Numbered from the stretch's first letter, positions 51,668 through 61,035 are shown. The stretch: DNA of 64,000 bases from Bacillota bacterium (GCA_023414875.1 JAEZMV010000017.1:186001-250000), one strand, 5' to 3'. Notes: generated by a model from the sequence alone, not told the origin. Numbers and translations are program-made.

Positions 51668-53023
51668 ATGTATATCAAAAGGACTGCACAGCTGAAACTT
51701 CTGGAAGAGCAGTATGCTTTACCAGGGAATAATTTAGTCATATTATATGGAAGAAAAGGAATGGGTAAAACCACGATATTATCTGAGTTTCTCGAGGATA
51801 AGCCTGAAGCATATTATTATGAGGCCACAGAATGTGTGGATAAGCTTCAGCTTATCTTTATGAAGCAAAGGCTATCTGAGAAACAGGCTACAGATCATAT
51901 TGTGGATTACTCTGAGCTTTTTTCGGAATTCATTGGGGAACGTAAGGAGAAAACCATAATAGTCATTGATGAATTCCACTTCATAATGAAAAATAGTGAA
52001 AGCTTTGTGGACGCTTTTAAACTGCTTGGTATTAATAGCGGATCAGTTATGTTTGTATTATGCAGTTCATCGATCCGTTGGGTTGAAAATGAGATGATAT
52101 CAAGCCTTGGAAATGCAGCCAATTATATTACCTCATACATGAAACTGAAGGAATTTACCTTTGTGGATTTTGTTAATCACTTCCCGAATTCTTCCGTAGA
52201 AACCTGTATTCAGATTAATGCGGTTTTAGGAGGTGTTCCGGAATATCTGCGGCTTTGGAAAGAGAATCAAACGGTTGCAGACAACATAAGAAATATTATA
52301 CTGGATAAGAATTGTAAACTTATATTTGAGCCTCAGCATTTCTTAAAGATGGAGCTGAGAGAAACCTCTGTCTATAATACAATTCTTTCCACCCTTGCAG
52401 AGGGAAATCGAAAATTAAATGATCTTCATCAAAAAACCGGTTTTTCAAGGGCAAAAATTTTAGTATATTTAAAGCATTTAATTCAGCTGGACCTGATAGA
52501 AAAATTAGTACCTCTCAATGAAGAAGGAAAGGAAAATGTACAAAAGGGCATCTACCGGATCAAGGATAATTTTCTCCACTTCTGGTATCGTTTTGTCTTT
52601 CCTAATTTATCAGAACTGATGCGGGAGAAAGCCTCATCGGTATATAATATTAAGATAGCTCCTTATCTGGAGGATTATGTAGGAGAGTATTTTTCGGATG
52701 TATGTGCAGAATTCTTAAAACTGATGAACCTTCATCAGAGACTTCCGGAACAAATTTTATGGTGGGACCGCTGGTACGGTAAAAACGGAACCATTGATAT
52801 TCTTGCACAAGGTGATAAGGGAAACACATTACTTGGAAAGTGCCTGTGGAAAGAAAGAAAAGCATCCGAAAGCGATTACGAAGAGTTAGCCATGCTTGCA
52901 GCAGAGGCTGGAAAAAAGCCGGACTATTGTTATATTTTTTCCAAAGGAGGCTTTACAGAGGAGCTGCGAAGCAGTATAGTTGGAAACGATAATATTAAAC
53001 TGATCGGGTTGGAGGATCTATAG
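51668..53023 (+). CDS. Archaeal-type AAA ATPase with DUF234 C-terminus
   Basis: A 451-residue P-loop ATPase: Walker A YGRKGMGKTTIL (near 30-40), Walker B IIVIDEFHFI (near 97-106), then a winged helix (VYNTILSTLAEGNRKLNDLHQKTGFSRAKILVYLKHL) and a C-terminal DUF234 nuclease-like region (about 330-451) with ILWWDRWYGKNGTIDILAQ. The family is widespread in archaea and Clostridia and has no settled role. A GGTGAGGT site precedes the ATG. It lies 35 bases after argS and 14 bases before the DUF815 gene. Confidence 0.85.
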   Translation: MYIKRTAQLKLLEEQYALPGNNLVILYGRKGMGKTTILSEFLEDKPEAYYYEATECVDKLQLIFMKQRLSEKQATDHIVDYSELFSEFIGERKEKTIIVIDEFHFIMKNSESFVDAFKLLGINSGSVMFVLCSSSIRWVENEMISSLGNAANYITSYMKLKEFTFVDFVNHFPNSSVETCIQINAVLGGVPEYLRLWKENQTVADNIRNIILDKNCKLIFEPQHFLKMELRETSVYNTILSTLAEGNRKLNDLHQKTGFSRAKILVYLKHLIQLDLIEKLVPLNEEGKENVQKGIYRIKDNFLHFWYRFVFPNLSELMREKASSVYNIKIAPYLEDYVGEYFSDVCAEFLKLMNLHQRLPEQILWWDRWYGKNGTIDILAQGDKGNTLLGKCLWKERKASESDYEELAMLAAEAGKKPDYCYIFSKGGFTEELRSSIVGNDNIKLIGLEDL

Positions 53024-53037
53024 GAAGAAGGAAGGAT

Positions 53038-54363
53038 ATGTATCGCTTAGTTTCAAAATTAGTAATCTATAAAAACCTCGGAGAGAACTGCCTATTGTTC
53101 CAATTAGCTCAGGTAATAAAGGAATACGACAGTCGTACAGAGAATGAGGAAGATATCTTGTTTGTAAAGGAGAATATTATCTCAAGAATTTACTCCTTGG
53201 TAAATCAATTATTAGAATTAGCTACCGATTATGGTTTTAATAGAAACCTTTGGCATAATTACCTTGCTTTCCTTCTGGCAACTGCAGAGAATCCGTTTAG
53301 TATGACCTGTGAAAAAGTTGGTGCCAAAGAAGGAACGGTAAATGAATTCGCTTATAACGATTTTAGAATATTTAAAGCATTGTTTAAATATGATTTCGGA
53401 CCTTTGGAAACAGAGCTTGGGATTCAATGTTTTTCTGTCATATCTAATTACACTGCAATCGAGAAAAACAGTAACAGGTATAATAAAAGCGTCAGTGACA
53501 AGGTTAGACTTTTAAGTGAAAGGATAGCTGCGGCAAAAGACGAATATGAGATATTCACTTATGTTACAGATTTTTACCGGGATTATGGGGTAGGAGCCTT
53601 TGGTCTTAATAAGGCATTTCGTATTAAAAAGGAACATGGTCTGCTTAACATCGTTCCGATTACGAATACACAGGAAGTATTACTCACAGACCTGGTTGGC
53701 TATGAAATCCAGAAGAAGAAACTGATTGAAAATACCAAGGCCTTTGTTGAGGGGAAAAAATCAAATAATGCATTATTATTTGGTGACAGCGGAACCGGTA
53801 AATCTACATCAGTGAAGGCGATACTGAATGAATATTATAAGGATGGTCTTCGAATGATTGAGATCTATAAGCATCAGTTTGAAGATTTGTCAGCAGTCAT
53901 CGCAAAAATTAAAAACAGAAATTATAAATTTATTATATATATGGATGATTTATCCTTTGAAGAGTTTGAGATTGAATATAAATACTTAAAAGCAGTGATT
54001 GAAGGTGGTTTAGAAAATAAGCCGGATAATGTACTGATTTATGCAACCTCAAATCGGAGGCATCTAATTAGGGAGACCTGGAGTGATCGTTCCGATATGG
54101 AAAAAACCGAAGAGCTTCATAGATCGGATACAATGCAGGAGAAGCTATCTCTGGTAGCCCGTTTTGGTATTACGATTAATTTCTCTGCACCGGCGCCAAA
54201 GGAGTTTATGAATATTGTTAAGATATTGGCGGATCGGCAGGGTATTACCTTAACAGAAGAAGAATTATTTGCTAAGGCCAATATGTGGGAATTATCCCAT
54301 GGAGGTATGTCGGGTCGTACAGCACAGCAATTCGTAAATTATCTTTCTGGTCAGACGGATTAA
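53038..54363 (+). CDS. DUF815-family AAA ATPase
   Basis: A 441-residue protein with an all-helical N-terminal half and an ATPase core from about residue 215: VGYEIQKKKLIENT, Walker A FGDSGTGKSTSV (near 246-257), Walker B FIIYMDDLSFEEFE, and sensor regions IYATSNRRHLIRETWSDR and ARFGITINFSAPAPKEF. This is the DUF815 family, common in Firmicutes, function unknown. AAGGAAGG precedes the ATG. Two successive ATPases of different families behind argS are probably cotranscribed with the Nudix and pyr genes. Confidence 0.88.
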   Translation: MYRLVSKLVIYKNLGENCLLFQLAQVIKEYDSRTENEEDILFVKENIISRIYSLVNQLLELATDYGFNRNLWHNYLAFLLATAENPFSMTCEKVGAKEGTVNEFAYNDFRIFKALFKYDFGPLETELGIQCFSVISNYTAIEKNSNRYNKSVSDKVRLLSERIAAAKDEYEIFTYVTDFYRDYGVGAFGLNKAFRIKKEHGLLNIVPITNTQEVLLTDLVGYEIQKKKLIENTKAFVEGKKSNNALLFGDSGTGKSTSVKAILNEYYKDGLRMIEIYKHQFEDLSAVIAKIKNRNYKFIIYMDDLSFEEFEIEYKYLKAVIEGGLENKPDNVLIYATSNRRHLIRETWSDRSDMEKTEELHRSDTMQEKLSLVARFGITINFSAPAPKEFMNIVKILADRQGITLTEEELFAKANMWELSHGGMSGRTAQQFVNYLSGQTD

Positions 54364-54460
54364 GGAGCAAGACTTCTGCCTTTACAGAATATATAAGCAT
54401 GCTTATAATAGTAGCATTAATATTGTTTATGCAGCATAGGGCTGCGGATTGGGGGATAAG

Positions 54461-54853
54461 ATGGATAAATACCGGATATTGATAAAAGGAGTTATTCAGC
54501 ATGAAGATAAGTACCTGGTTGTTCATAAATGGTATGATGATCGTGTGTCCGAACCGTTCCAGTGGGAATTTATTGACGGAGCAATTGAATTTGGTGAAGA
54601 GCCGGATAAAGCAGTACTTCGAAGTATATATGAGCAGACAGGATTATCCGCTACGATAGACCGCATTCTTTATACCTGGACTTTTATGACAGGAGAGGTA
54701 TTTAACATCGGAATTAGTTATCATTGCAGAGTGGCCTTTAATGATGTCATCCTGTCAGAGGATTTGGTGGACAGTCGTTGGATCAGTAGGGAAGAGATGG
54801 AAGGTTATCTTGACAGTAAAGTTCTTGAGGATATTGAGAAAGCAGAATTATAG
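54461..54853 (+). CDS. Nudix-domain protein with altered Nudix box
   Basis: A 130-residue Nudix fold. The box reads GAIEFGEEPDKAVLRSIYEQ followed by TGLSA; the consensus is GX5EX7REUXEEXGU. The first catalytic Glu of REUXEE is Ser and the last is Gln, so metal binding and hydrolysis are probably weak, or the substrate is unusual. The start at 54461 has GGGGGA 5 bases before it. It sits between the DUF815 gene and pyrC, 22 bases before the latter, so it is in the pyr operon. Confidence 0.8.
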   Translation: MDKYRILIKGVIQHEDKYLVVHKWYDDRVSEPFQWEFIDGAIEFGEEPDKAVLRSIYEQTGLSATIDRILYTWTFMTGEVFNIGISYHCRVAFNDVILSEDLVDSRWISREEMEGYLDSKVLEDIEKAEL

Positions 54854-54875
54854 TCTATGAAAAGGAGCTAAATGA

Positions 54876-56189
54876 ATGCTGACTTTAATCAAAAATGGAT
54901 ATGTAATTGATCCGGCATCCGATAGGGAAGGTTATTTTGATATTCTCATAGATGAAGAGAACATTTGTCGTGTGGATGAATGTATTCAGGTCGATGAGCT
55001 TCCATTGGAGGCCAATAAACGATCCGATCAGTTAAGAGTAATTGATGCCAAGGGAAAGTATGTAATGCCCGGCTTTATTGACTTGCATGTACACCTAAGA
55101 GAACCAGGATACGAATATAAGGAGACCATTGCAACAGGTACAAGGGCTGCCGCAGCGGGAGGTTTCACGACGATATGTCCGATGCCCAATACGAAACCGG
55201 CAACCGATAGCGCCGATATGGTACATTGGATTTTAGATAAGGCTAAAAATGATGCAGTTGTAAATATCCTACCGGTAGGTGCTATTACCTTAGCTCAGGA
55301 AGGAAAAGAACTGGTAGCAGTCAATGAATTGAAAGAAGCCGGGGTGGTTGCACTCAGTGAAGACGGAAAATCCGTTATGGATACCTCTTTATATGCAAAA
55401 GCGATGAGAGAAGCTGCAAATAATAATTTAATAATATTTGCTCATTGTGAAGACAAGCACCTGGTAGGCCAGGGAGTATTAAACGCCGGCAAAAAGGCAG
55501 AGGAGTTGAAGCTGCCAGGTATCAGCAATGCGGTTGAAGATGTCATTACAGCCAGGGATATCATACTTGCTAAAGAAACCGGTGTACAGCTTCATTTATG
55601 CCACTGCTCGACAAAGGACAGTGTTACAATGATTGATCTTGCAAAAAGAGAGGGCTTAAAGGTTACCGGAGAAGTATGCCCGCATCATTTTACGCTTACG
55701 GATGAAGATATCTTGACTGAGGATACAAATTACAAGATGAATCCGCCTCTTCGGAGTACAGAGGATGTAATCGCCCTGAAAGAGGCACTTAGGAATAATA
55801 TTATCGATGTCATTTCAACGGATCATGCACCACATTCGAGGGAGGAAAAAGCAAAATCCTTTTTAGAAGCACCCTTTGGAATAGTAGGCTCGGAAACTGC
55901 GTTTGCACTTACGATGACAGAGCTTGTAAAGACTGGCGTTCTGACACCTAGACAGATGGTAGAGAAAATGAGCGCAAATCCCGCAAAGATACTTGGAAGT
56001 GACCGTGGTTGTATCGGACAGGGACGAATCGCTGATTTGGTAATTGCTGATCCTGAGGCGGAATATACCATTAATCCTGAACGTTTTTATTCGAAAGGTA
56101 AGAATACTCCATTTCATGGAAGAAGAGTAACAGGTCGGGTGGAATACACATTTGTATCAGGAAAACTGGTATATGAATATAAAAAATAA
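54876..56189 (+). CDS. pyrC: Dihydroorotase, class I
   Basis: A 437-residue metal-dependent amidohydrolase forming dihydroorotate from carbamoyl aspartate. Zinc ligands are visible: H71 and H73 (DLHVHLREPGYEYKET), the carboxylated-lysine region, H in FAHCEDKHLV and HLCHCSTKDS, and Asp in STDHAPHSREEK. Length and motifs fit the class I (Bacillus-like) type. AAAGGAG precedes the ATG. It is followed after 139 bases by pyrF. pyrB and carAB are not in the window. Confidence 0.95.
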   Translation: MLTLIKNGYVIDPASDREGYFDILIDEENICRVDECIQVDELPLEANKRSDQLRVIDAKGKYVMPGFIDLHVHLREPGYEYKETIATGTRAAAAGGFTTICPMPNTKPATDSADMVHWILDKAKNDAVVNILPVGAITLAQEGKELVAVNELKEAGVVALSEDGKSVMDTSLYAKAMREAANNNLIIFAHCEDKHLVGQGVLNAGKKAEELKLPGISNAVEDVITARDIILAKETGVQLHLCHCSTKDSVTMIDLAKREGLKVTGEVCPHHFTLTDEDILTEDTNYKMNPPLRSTEDVIALKEALRNNIIDVISTDHAPHSREEKAKSFLEAPFGIVGSETAFALTMTELVKTGVLTPRQMVEKMSANPAKILGSDRGCIGQGRIADLVIADPEAEYTINPERFYSKGKNTPFHGRRVTGRVEYTFVSGKLVYEYKK

Positions 56190-56234
56190 TTGTTGATAAT
56201 TGCGATACTATTAAGTTCGTTGAACTTTATGTAC

Positions 56235-56301
56235 AGTATATACAAATTCCTCCGCTCCAACGCTACATCCGCTTAACTTACGCTCCGGAATTGTATATAC
56301 T
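56235..56301. repeat. Inverted-repeat element between pyrC and pyrF
   Basis: AGTATATACAAATTCC at 56235-56250 returns inverted as GGAATTGTATATACT at 56287-56301 (one extra A in the left arm), enclosing 36 bases rich in CCGCTCC/ACGCTCC. There is no T tract, so it is not a plain terminator. Only one copy is in this window. Confidence 0.65.
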
Positions 56302-56328
56302 TATAGAACAGGAGGCATATAAAATATT

Positions 56329-57261
56329 ATGATTAATAAGCTTGTTGAAAAAATTGAGCAATTGAGTGCACCGATTGTTGTTGGACTAGATCCAATGCTG
56401 GAGTTTATACCTCAGCAGATTATGAGTAAGGCATTTAGCGATAAGGGAGAGAATATGGAAGGTATTGCTGAGGCTATTTGGCAATACAACAAAGGCATTA
56501 TTGATGCTACCTATGATATCATTCCTGCGGTAAAGCCGCAGATTGCTATGTATGAGCAATTTGGTATTGAAGGGCTCATCGTTTACAAAAAAACAGTTGA
56601 ATACTGTAAATCGAAGGGCTTAGTGGTAATCGGTGACATCAAGAGAGGCGATATCGGTTCTACATCAGCCGCTTATGCGACCGGTCATTTAGGTAAGGTG
56701 ACGGTTGGTGGTAAAGAATATCGTGGATTTAATGGGGATTTCATAACAGTTAATCCTTACTTAGGATCGGATGGTGTGAACCCATTCATTGATGTCTGCA
56801 AACAGGAGAACAAGGGCCTATTTATCCTTGTTAAGACATCCAATCCATCCAGTGGAGAATTCCAGGATCAATTAATCGAGGGCAAACCCTTATATGAATT
56901 AGTAGGAATGAAAGTAGCTGAATGGGGCGAGCAGCATATGGGAAGCTCCTATAGTTATATCGGAGCTGTCGTTGGTGCAACCTATCCGGAGATGGGTAAG
57001 ATCTTAAGAGCCTTGATGCCAAAAACTTATATCCTTGTACCGGGGTATGGTGCTCAAGGTGGGAAAGCGGAAGATTTGGTGCATTATTTTAATAAAGATG
57101 GATTGGGTGCTATAGTAAACTCCTCCAGAGGAATTATAGCAGCGTATAAGCAAAAGGGGTATGAAAAATTTGGGCCGGAGGCTTATGCAGATGCGTCCAG
57201 ACAGGCAGTAATTGACATGCGTGAGGATTTAAAGCAGGCATGGGTTGCTGCAAACAAATAA
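56329..57261 (+). CDS. pyrF: Orotidine 5'-phosphate decarboxylase, long type
   Basis: A 310-residue enzyme that makes UMP from OMP. VVGLDPMLEFIP opens the barrel; the catalytic Lys-Asp-Lys-Asp array is in VVIGDIKRGDIGSTSAAYATG; the phosphate loop is in LVPGYGAQGG and VNSSRGIIAAY. It belongs to the long subfamily (about 280-310 residues, TIGR02127 type), distinct from the 230-residue enzymes. GGAGG lies 13 bases before the ATG. The gene ends in a terminator followed by element C. Confidence 0.95.
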   Translation: MINKLVEKIEQLSAPIVVGLDPMLEFIPQQIMSKAFSDKGENMEGIAEAIWQYNKGIIDATYDIIPAVKPQIAMYEQFGIEGLIVYKKTVEYCKSKGLVVIGDIKRGDIGSTSAAYATGHLGKVTVGGKEYRGFNGDFITVNPYLGSDGVNPFIDVCKQENKGLFILVKTSNPSSGEFQDQLIEGKPLYELVGMKVAEWGEQHMGSSYSYIGAVVGATYPEMGKILRALMPKTYILVPGYGAQGGKAEDLVHYFNKDGLGAIVNSSRGIIAAYKQKGYEKFGPEAYADASRQAVIDMREDLKQAWVAANK

Positions 57262-57277
57262 TTAGATAGAGTAAATT

Positions 57278-57306
57278 AAAATCGGAGCTAACACTCCGAT
57301 TTTTTA
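57278..57306 (+). terminator. Terminator of pyrF
   Basis: AATCGGAG pairs with CTCCGATT around CTAACA, followed by six T. Confidence 0.85.
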
Positions 57307-57415
57307 TTCAATAGGAAATTGCGTCCTATTGAATAAAAAAGCATCTCCGCAAAGCGAACCGTAGTTCGCTTTTGGATGCGCACTCGGCGCGAAAAGTCTG
57401 CTTTGCTCTGCGATT
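57304..57415 (+). repeat. Modular hairpin element, copy C
   Basis: It starts in the T tract of the pyrF terminator. Modules: ATTCAATAGGA/TCCTATTGAAT stem, GCATCTCCGCAAAGCGAACC...GGTTCGC-type stem, GGATGCGCACTCGGCGCGAAAAGTCTGC. Compared with copy A it lacks the roughly 45-base GTAAGGAAATT...GTTCGG block and its last stem is truncated. The rest of the gap to lepB (57416-57590) is AT-rich with nothing clear. Confidence 0.8.
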
Positions 57416-57602
57416 CCTTATAAAAGCTTAATTTAGTATACCGGTTTTATTTACTATTTATAATAAAATGGTGGAGTAATCTAAAGATTTATTATATAAT
57501 TATTATAATGTACTAAGTTGAAATGATAAAAGGGAATATTTTTAGGGACATTTATGGAGCAAACTCACTATAATGATCAGATTACCAATTGGAGGAGTTG
57601 GA

Positions 57603-58247
57603 ATGAATAAAGATTCAGTCGATAAAGATAAGCAGACGAAGAAAAGTAAAATAAATATTAAAGAAATCAGAAGCTGGATATTGATTACCCTGTTGGCCTT
57701 TCTTGTTGTATTTATATTTGGTAGTAAGGTATATGCTAAGGTGCCAATAGATCAAAGCTCCATGGAAAAAACCCTTTTTAGTAAAAACCAGGTGATTGAA
57801 GATATCATTAGTTACAATTTTAACGATCCAGAAAGAGGAGATATTATTATATTTTATCCAAATGAGGAAAAAGGAAGCATCCTCAAGGATTTCAACAGAT
57901 TATTCGATAACGTAATCTCAGCCTTTGATAAGAATACAGCAAGAATAGAAAAGCATCAGCGTTATGTTAAAAGAGTCATAGGAATCGAAGGGGATATTAT
58001 CGATATAAGGGATGGCTATGTATTTTTGAACGATGAAAAATTGGAGGAACCCTATGTGAAGGGCTTAACGGCACCAAATGGATGCAACCTCCCAGTAACC
58101 GTTGGTAAAGATGAGTTGTTTGTTATGGGCGACAATCGAAAAGTAAGTATTGACAGCAGAGAACTGGGCGTAATTCATAAGAAGCAGGTAGAAGGAAAAG
58201 TGATATTCAGAGTATACCCATTGAATAAGATGGGAAAAGTAAAGTAA
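57603..58247 (+). CDS. lepB: Signal peptidase I
   Basis: A 214-residue membrane peptidase with one N-terminal helix (about residues 24-42). Catalytic Ser53 (DQSSMEKTL) and general base Lys123 (RYVKRVIGIEGD) are present, as are the later boxes VMGDNRKVSIDSRELG. The usual SMxPTL box has Lys for Pro here. The start at 57603 has GGAGGAG upstream. It cleaves signal peptides of exported proteins. Several paralogues are normal in Clostridia; a Ser-Lys enzyme of this size is of the Gram-positive type. Confidence 0.92.
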   Translation: MNKDSVDKDKQTKKSKINIKEIRSWILITLLAFLVVFIFGSKVYAKVPIDQSSMEKTLFSKNQVIEDIISYNFNDPERGDIIIFYPNEEKGSILKDFNRLFDNVISAFDKNTARIEKHQRYVKRVIGIEGDIIDIRDGYVFLNDEKLEEPYVKGLTAPNGCNLPVTVGKDELFVMGDNRKVSIDSRELGVIHKKQVEGKVIFRVYPLNKMGKVK

Positions 58248-58297
58248 TACCAAATCAGAATCATTAATGGAATTTAAAATTACAGAAGCATAACGAA

Positions 58298-58350
58298 ATA
58301 GGTGTTGTAGTAAATAACTCAATTAGTATTTACTACAACACCCTTATTTT
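58298..58350. terminator. Bidirectional terminator between lepB and the cyclophilin gene
   Basis: GGTGTTGTAGTAAATA pairs perfectly with TATTTACTACAACACC (16 pairs), followed by CTTATTTTT. Confidence 0.85.
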
Positions 58351-58404
58351 TGTATCGGAATAACATGTCTCTATTTAATCAGTGCATTTTTTAATCAAAT
58401 TAAT

Positions 58405-58935
58405 CTAGAACTTCTCCGGTTCACTGTATTCAACACCAAAGGTATCTACGGTTAACTTCTTCATAATCTGTGGCTCCTGGGGGGCATCATTATAATCAGT
58501 TTTGATATCAGCTATTTTGTTAACTGCATCCATTCCTTCAATTACTTTTCCGAAGGCAGCATAGGAACCATCCAAGTGAGGGGAGTCCTTATGCATGATA
58601 AAGAACTGAGAGCCTGCGGAGTCAGGACGTTGTGATCTGGCCATGGAAAGAACTCCGGCGGTATGTTTTAAATTATTGGGGAAGTTATTATAAGAAAATT
58701 CACCTTTGATAGTATATCCCGGACCACCCATACCGGTTCCTTCCGGATCGCCGCCTTGAATCATGAAACCACGGATGACTCTGTGGAATTTTAAACCGTC
58801 ATAGAAGCCCTTGTTTACCAAAGAGATAAAATTATTAACAGTATTAGGAGCGATTTCGGGATATAGTTCTATCTTTATGATATCCCCATTTTGTAATTCC
58901 ATTGTAACGATTGGATTTTTGTTTACCATTTTCAT
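58405..58935 (-). CDS. ppiB: Cyclophilin-type peptidyl-prolyl isomerase
   Basis: A 176-residue cytoplasmic cyclophilin with the canonical core FHRVIRGFMIQGGDPEGTGMGG, the SMARSQRPDSAGSQFFIM loop and FGKVIEGMDAVNKIA. It speeds cis/trans isomerisation of proline bonds. No signal peptide. GAGAGGAA precedes the ATG. Convergent with lepB and followed by a shared terminator. Confidence 0.95.
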   Translation of the reverse strand: MKMVNKNPIVTMELQNGDIIKIELYPEIAPNTVNNFISLVNKGFYDGLKFHRVIRGFMIQGGDPEGTGMGGPGYTIKGEFSYNNFPNNLKHTAGVLSMARSQRPDSAGSQFFIMHKDSPHLDGSYAAFGKVIEGMDAVNKIADIKTDYNDAPQEPQIMKKLTVDTFGVEYSEPEKF

Positions 58936-59060
58936 TCATTTCCTCTCAAATTAAAAATTTACGAGCAGTAGTTAGATTCTACAGAAGGTGTCTTTATTCT
59001 CTCATTAGCCTTGCTGGTAAAATATATCATAGTAGGACACCTGTGTCAAGGTAGGTCATA

Positions 59061-60356
59061 TCAAATCAATCTCTTTTTATCTGTGATTATTATATCATTT
59101 ATGATGAATTTACTTTTTGGTAGAGTTGGCATTCTTCGCATACTAACCGTTAAATCCTGCATAGGGACTTGATAATCCAAAAAATTAATTAGAAAATCCA
59201 AGCTAACTTTCATTAATTCAATAGTAATCAACTCACCAGGACATCTGGTACCGGTTCTATCATCACCACCTCCTTGTGGAATAAAATCAAAGGAATCATC
59301 CTCTCTGGCTTTAAACCGTTCTGGTATGAAAGCATTAGGATTTTCCCAGGTGGCTTCATCATGATTTGTACCATACATATCTAAAAATACTAAGGTGCCC
59401 TGTTGAAAGGTATGACCCTTCCATACAAAATCATTTCTTACCCTGGCACCTAAAAAAGGACCAAAGGGATAGTAGCGTCGTACCTCTTGAGCAAACATGG
59501 TTGCATATTCTTCGCCCTCAGTCTGGAGCCTTTTCTTGTATTCAGGATACGTATGAAGAGCAAGAGCTCCAAAAGTAATATAGGTAGCAACTGCGGTTAT
59601 CGGGCGTAGGATATTGATTAATTCAATGGCAGCCATTCTTGGTGTCAGTAATTTTTTGCTAAGATCTTTATGCCATGCAACTAGGAATAGCGAGGAATCA
59701 GCAGGAGCTATAATTTTACCGCTTCGCACATCCTTAATGATAGTTTCGGCCCAGCGTTCAGAGCGGTTTCTGGCGGCTTTGCCAATCAGATGTCTGGGAC
59801 CCACAGCGCCAAAAGCATCAATCATAGCACTCATATCTTCTGACTTTTGTTTAATTGTACTTTTTTTTAATGGTACACCGGCCCACTTGCAGGCGATTTG
59901 AAATAATATTTTGGAAGCCTCATTAAAAAGAATCACTTGTTTTCTTCTATCCCAATGTCTTGTACTCATTTGCCATTGCTTCCTGGCAATTATTTTAATT
60001 TTGTCGATATTTTCTGAAGTCATAATTGACATGAACAGAAGCTTTCGATGCATATGAGCAGCGCCATCTAAGGTTTGAATTGCTTTTTTGCCGAAAAGAG
60101 TTTCTTGAATTCTTTTCGGAATAGCACCTTCACGAGTAAATTTATTTTGATCATAGAAGATTTCTGCGGCTTTGCTACCGCTCATACATATCACTTTCTG
60201 CCCTACAAGTCTGGTTTGAAAAATTTGTGAGTTGTATTTTCTAATTCGGTTTGGGATGAATAAATATCCTTCCGTCATCAAATGTATTGTACTGTCGAAG
60301 CATTCATCTTTTGGAATTGAGGTATCTGGTTTATTTACAAAAAGGTCTGGCTGCAT
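59061..60356 (-). CDS. CYP152-type cytochrome P450 (fatty-acid peroxygenase)
   Basis: A 431-residue P450. The heme-ligand motif is PQGGGDDRTGTRCPGELITI (Cys about 372), typical of CYP152 enzymes, which use hydrogen peroxide to hydroxylate fatty acids without a redox partner. The Arg-Pro pair that binds the substrate carboxylate is in ELINILRPITAVATYI. The usual acid-alcohol pair of oxygen-activating P450s is absent, as expected for a peroxygenase. The start at 60356 has AGGAG 9 bases upstream; an ATG 24 bases earlier lacks one. It is unexpected in an obligate anaerobe and may help use or remove peroxide. Confidence 0.9.
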   Translation of the reverse strand: MQPDLFVNKPDTSIPKDECFDSTIHLMTEGYLFIPNRIRKYNSQIFQTRLVGQKVICMSGSKAAEIFYDQNKFTREGAIPKRIQETLFGKKAIQTLDGAAHMHRKLLFMSIMTSENIDKIKIIARKQWQMSTRHWDRRKQVILFNEASKILFQIACKWAGVPLKKSTIKQKSEDMSAMIDAFGAVGPRHLIGKAARNRSERWAETIIKDVRSGKIIAPADSSLFLVAWHKDLSKKLLTPRMAAIELINILRPITAVATYITFGALALHTYPEYKKRLQTEGEEYATMFAQEVRRYYPFGPFLGARVRNDFVWKGHTFQQGTLVFLDMYGTNHDEATWENPNAFIPERFKAREDDSFDFIPQGGGDDRTGTRCPGELITIELMKVSLDFLINFLDYQVPMQDLTVSMRRMPTLPKSKFIINDIIITDKKRLI

Positions 60357-60569
60357 ATTGATTATCTCCTGTTCTATCATTTTATGTCTTATTCTATTAT
60401 TAACCGGGAAAAGAAAAATATGATGTTCTTGAAATTCCTTAACATATTTTATATAATGTATAACAGCAAATACCAGAAACTCGTAAACCTATATTCTATT
60501 CTTAAACAGTTGATTTTATAGTGTGAGAATATGTTGAGTCAAATCACGAATGAAAGGGAGTAATGGCAG

Positions 60570-60974
60570 ATGAATGAGGTTTATACGTTTGGAGTGAAAA
60601 CCGGGCAACACTGTGCAATGATTAATATTACCGGAGAAGTGCAGAATAAGGTAAGAGAAAGCGGAGTTAAAAATGGCATCTGTGTTATATTTGTTCCTCA
60701 TACGACAGCAGGGATAACAATTAATGAAAATGCTGATCCGGATGTTATCCGCGATTCTTTAATGGAATTAGGCAAAGTAGTTCCTTTGACGGATGGCTAT
60801 CATCATAGGGAGGGAAATTCCGCCGCACATATTAAATCAAGTATGATGGGATTTTCTCAAACGGTGATTATTGAAGAGGGAAGATTGCTGTTAGGTACCT
60901 GGCAAGGCATTTATTTCATGGAATTTGATGGACCAAGAATCAGAAAGGTTTATGTAAAAATCCTTGAAGGATAG
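60570..60974 (+). CDS. YjbQ/UPF0047-family protein
   Basis: A 134-residue single-domain protein with the conserved NGICVIFVPHTTAGITINENADPDV and HREGNSAAHIKSSMMG, whose histidines form a metal-like site. Members have thiamine-phosphate-synthase-like side activity in E. coli, but the real role is unknown. AAAGGGAG precedes the ATG, divergent from the P450 gene, and pyrK follows 61 bases later. Confidence 0.88.
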   Translation: MNEVYTFGVKTGQHCAMINITGEVQNKVRESGVKNGICVIFVPHTTAGITINENADPDVIRDSLMELGKVVPLTDGYHHREGNSAAHIKSSMMGFSQTVIIEEGRLLLGTWQGIYFMEFDGPRIRKVYVKILEG

Positions 60975-61035
60975 TAAGTGCAACTGAATAAGAATAGAAG
61001 AAATAAACGAAATTAAACCCATAGGAGAAAATCAT

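Noticed and set aside
51668..54363. Anti-phage defence system made of two ATPases
   Set aside because: Both families are common in housekeeping contexts, no nuclease or effector partner or mobile signature surrounds them, and they are packed between argS and pyr genes.
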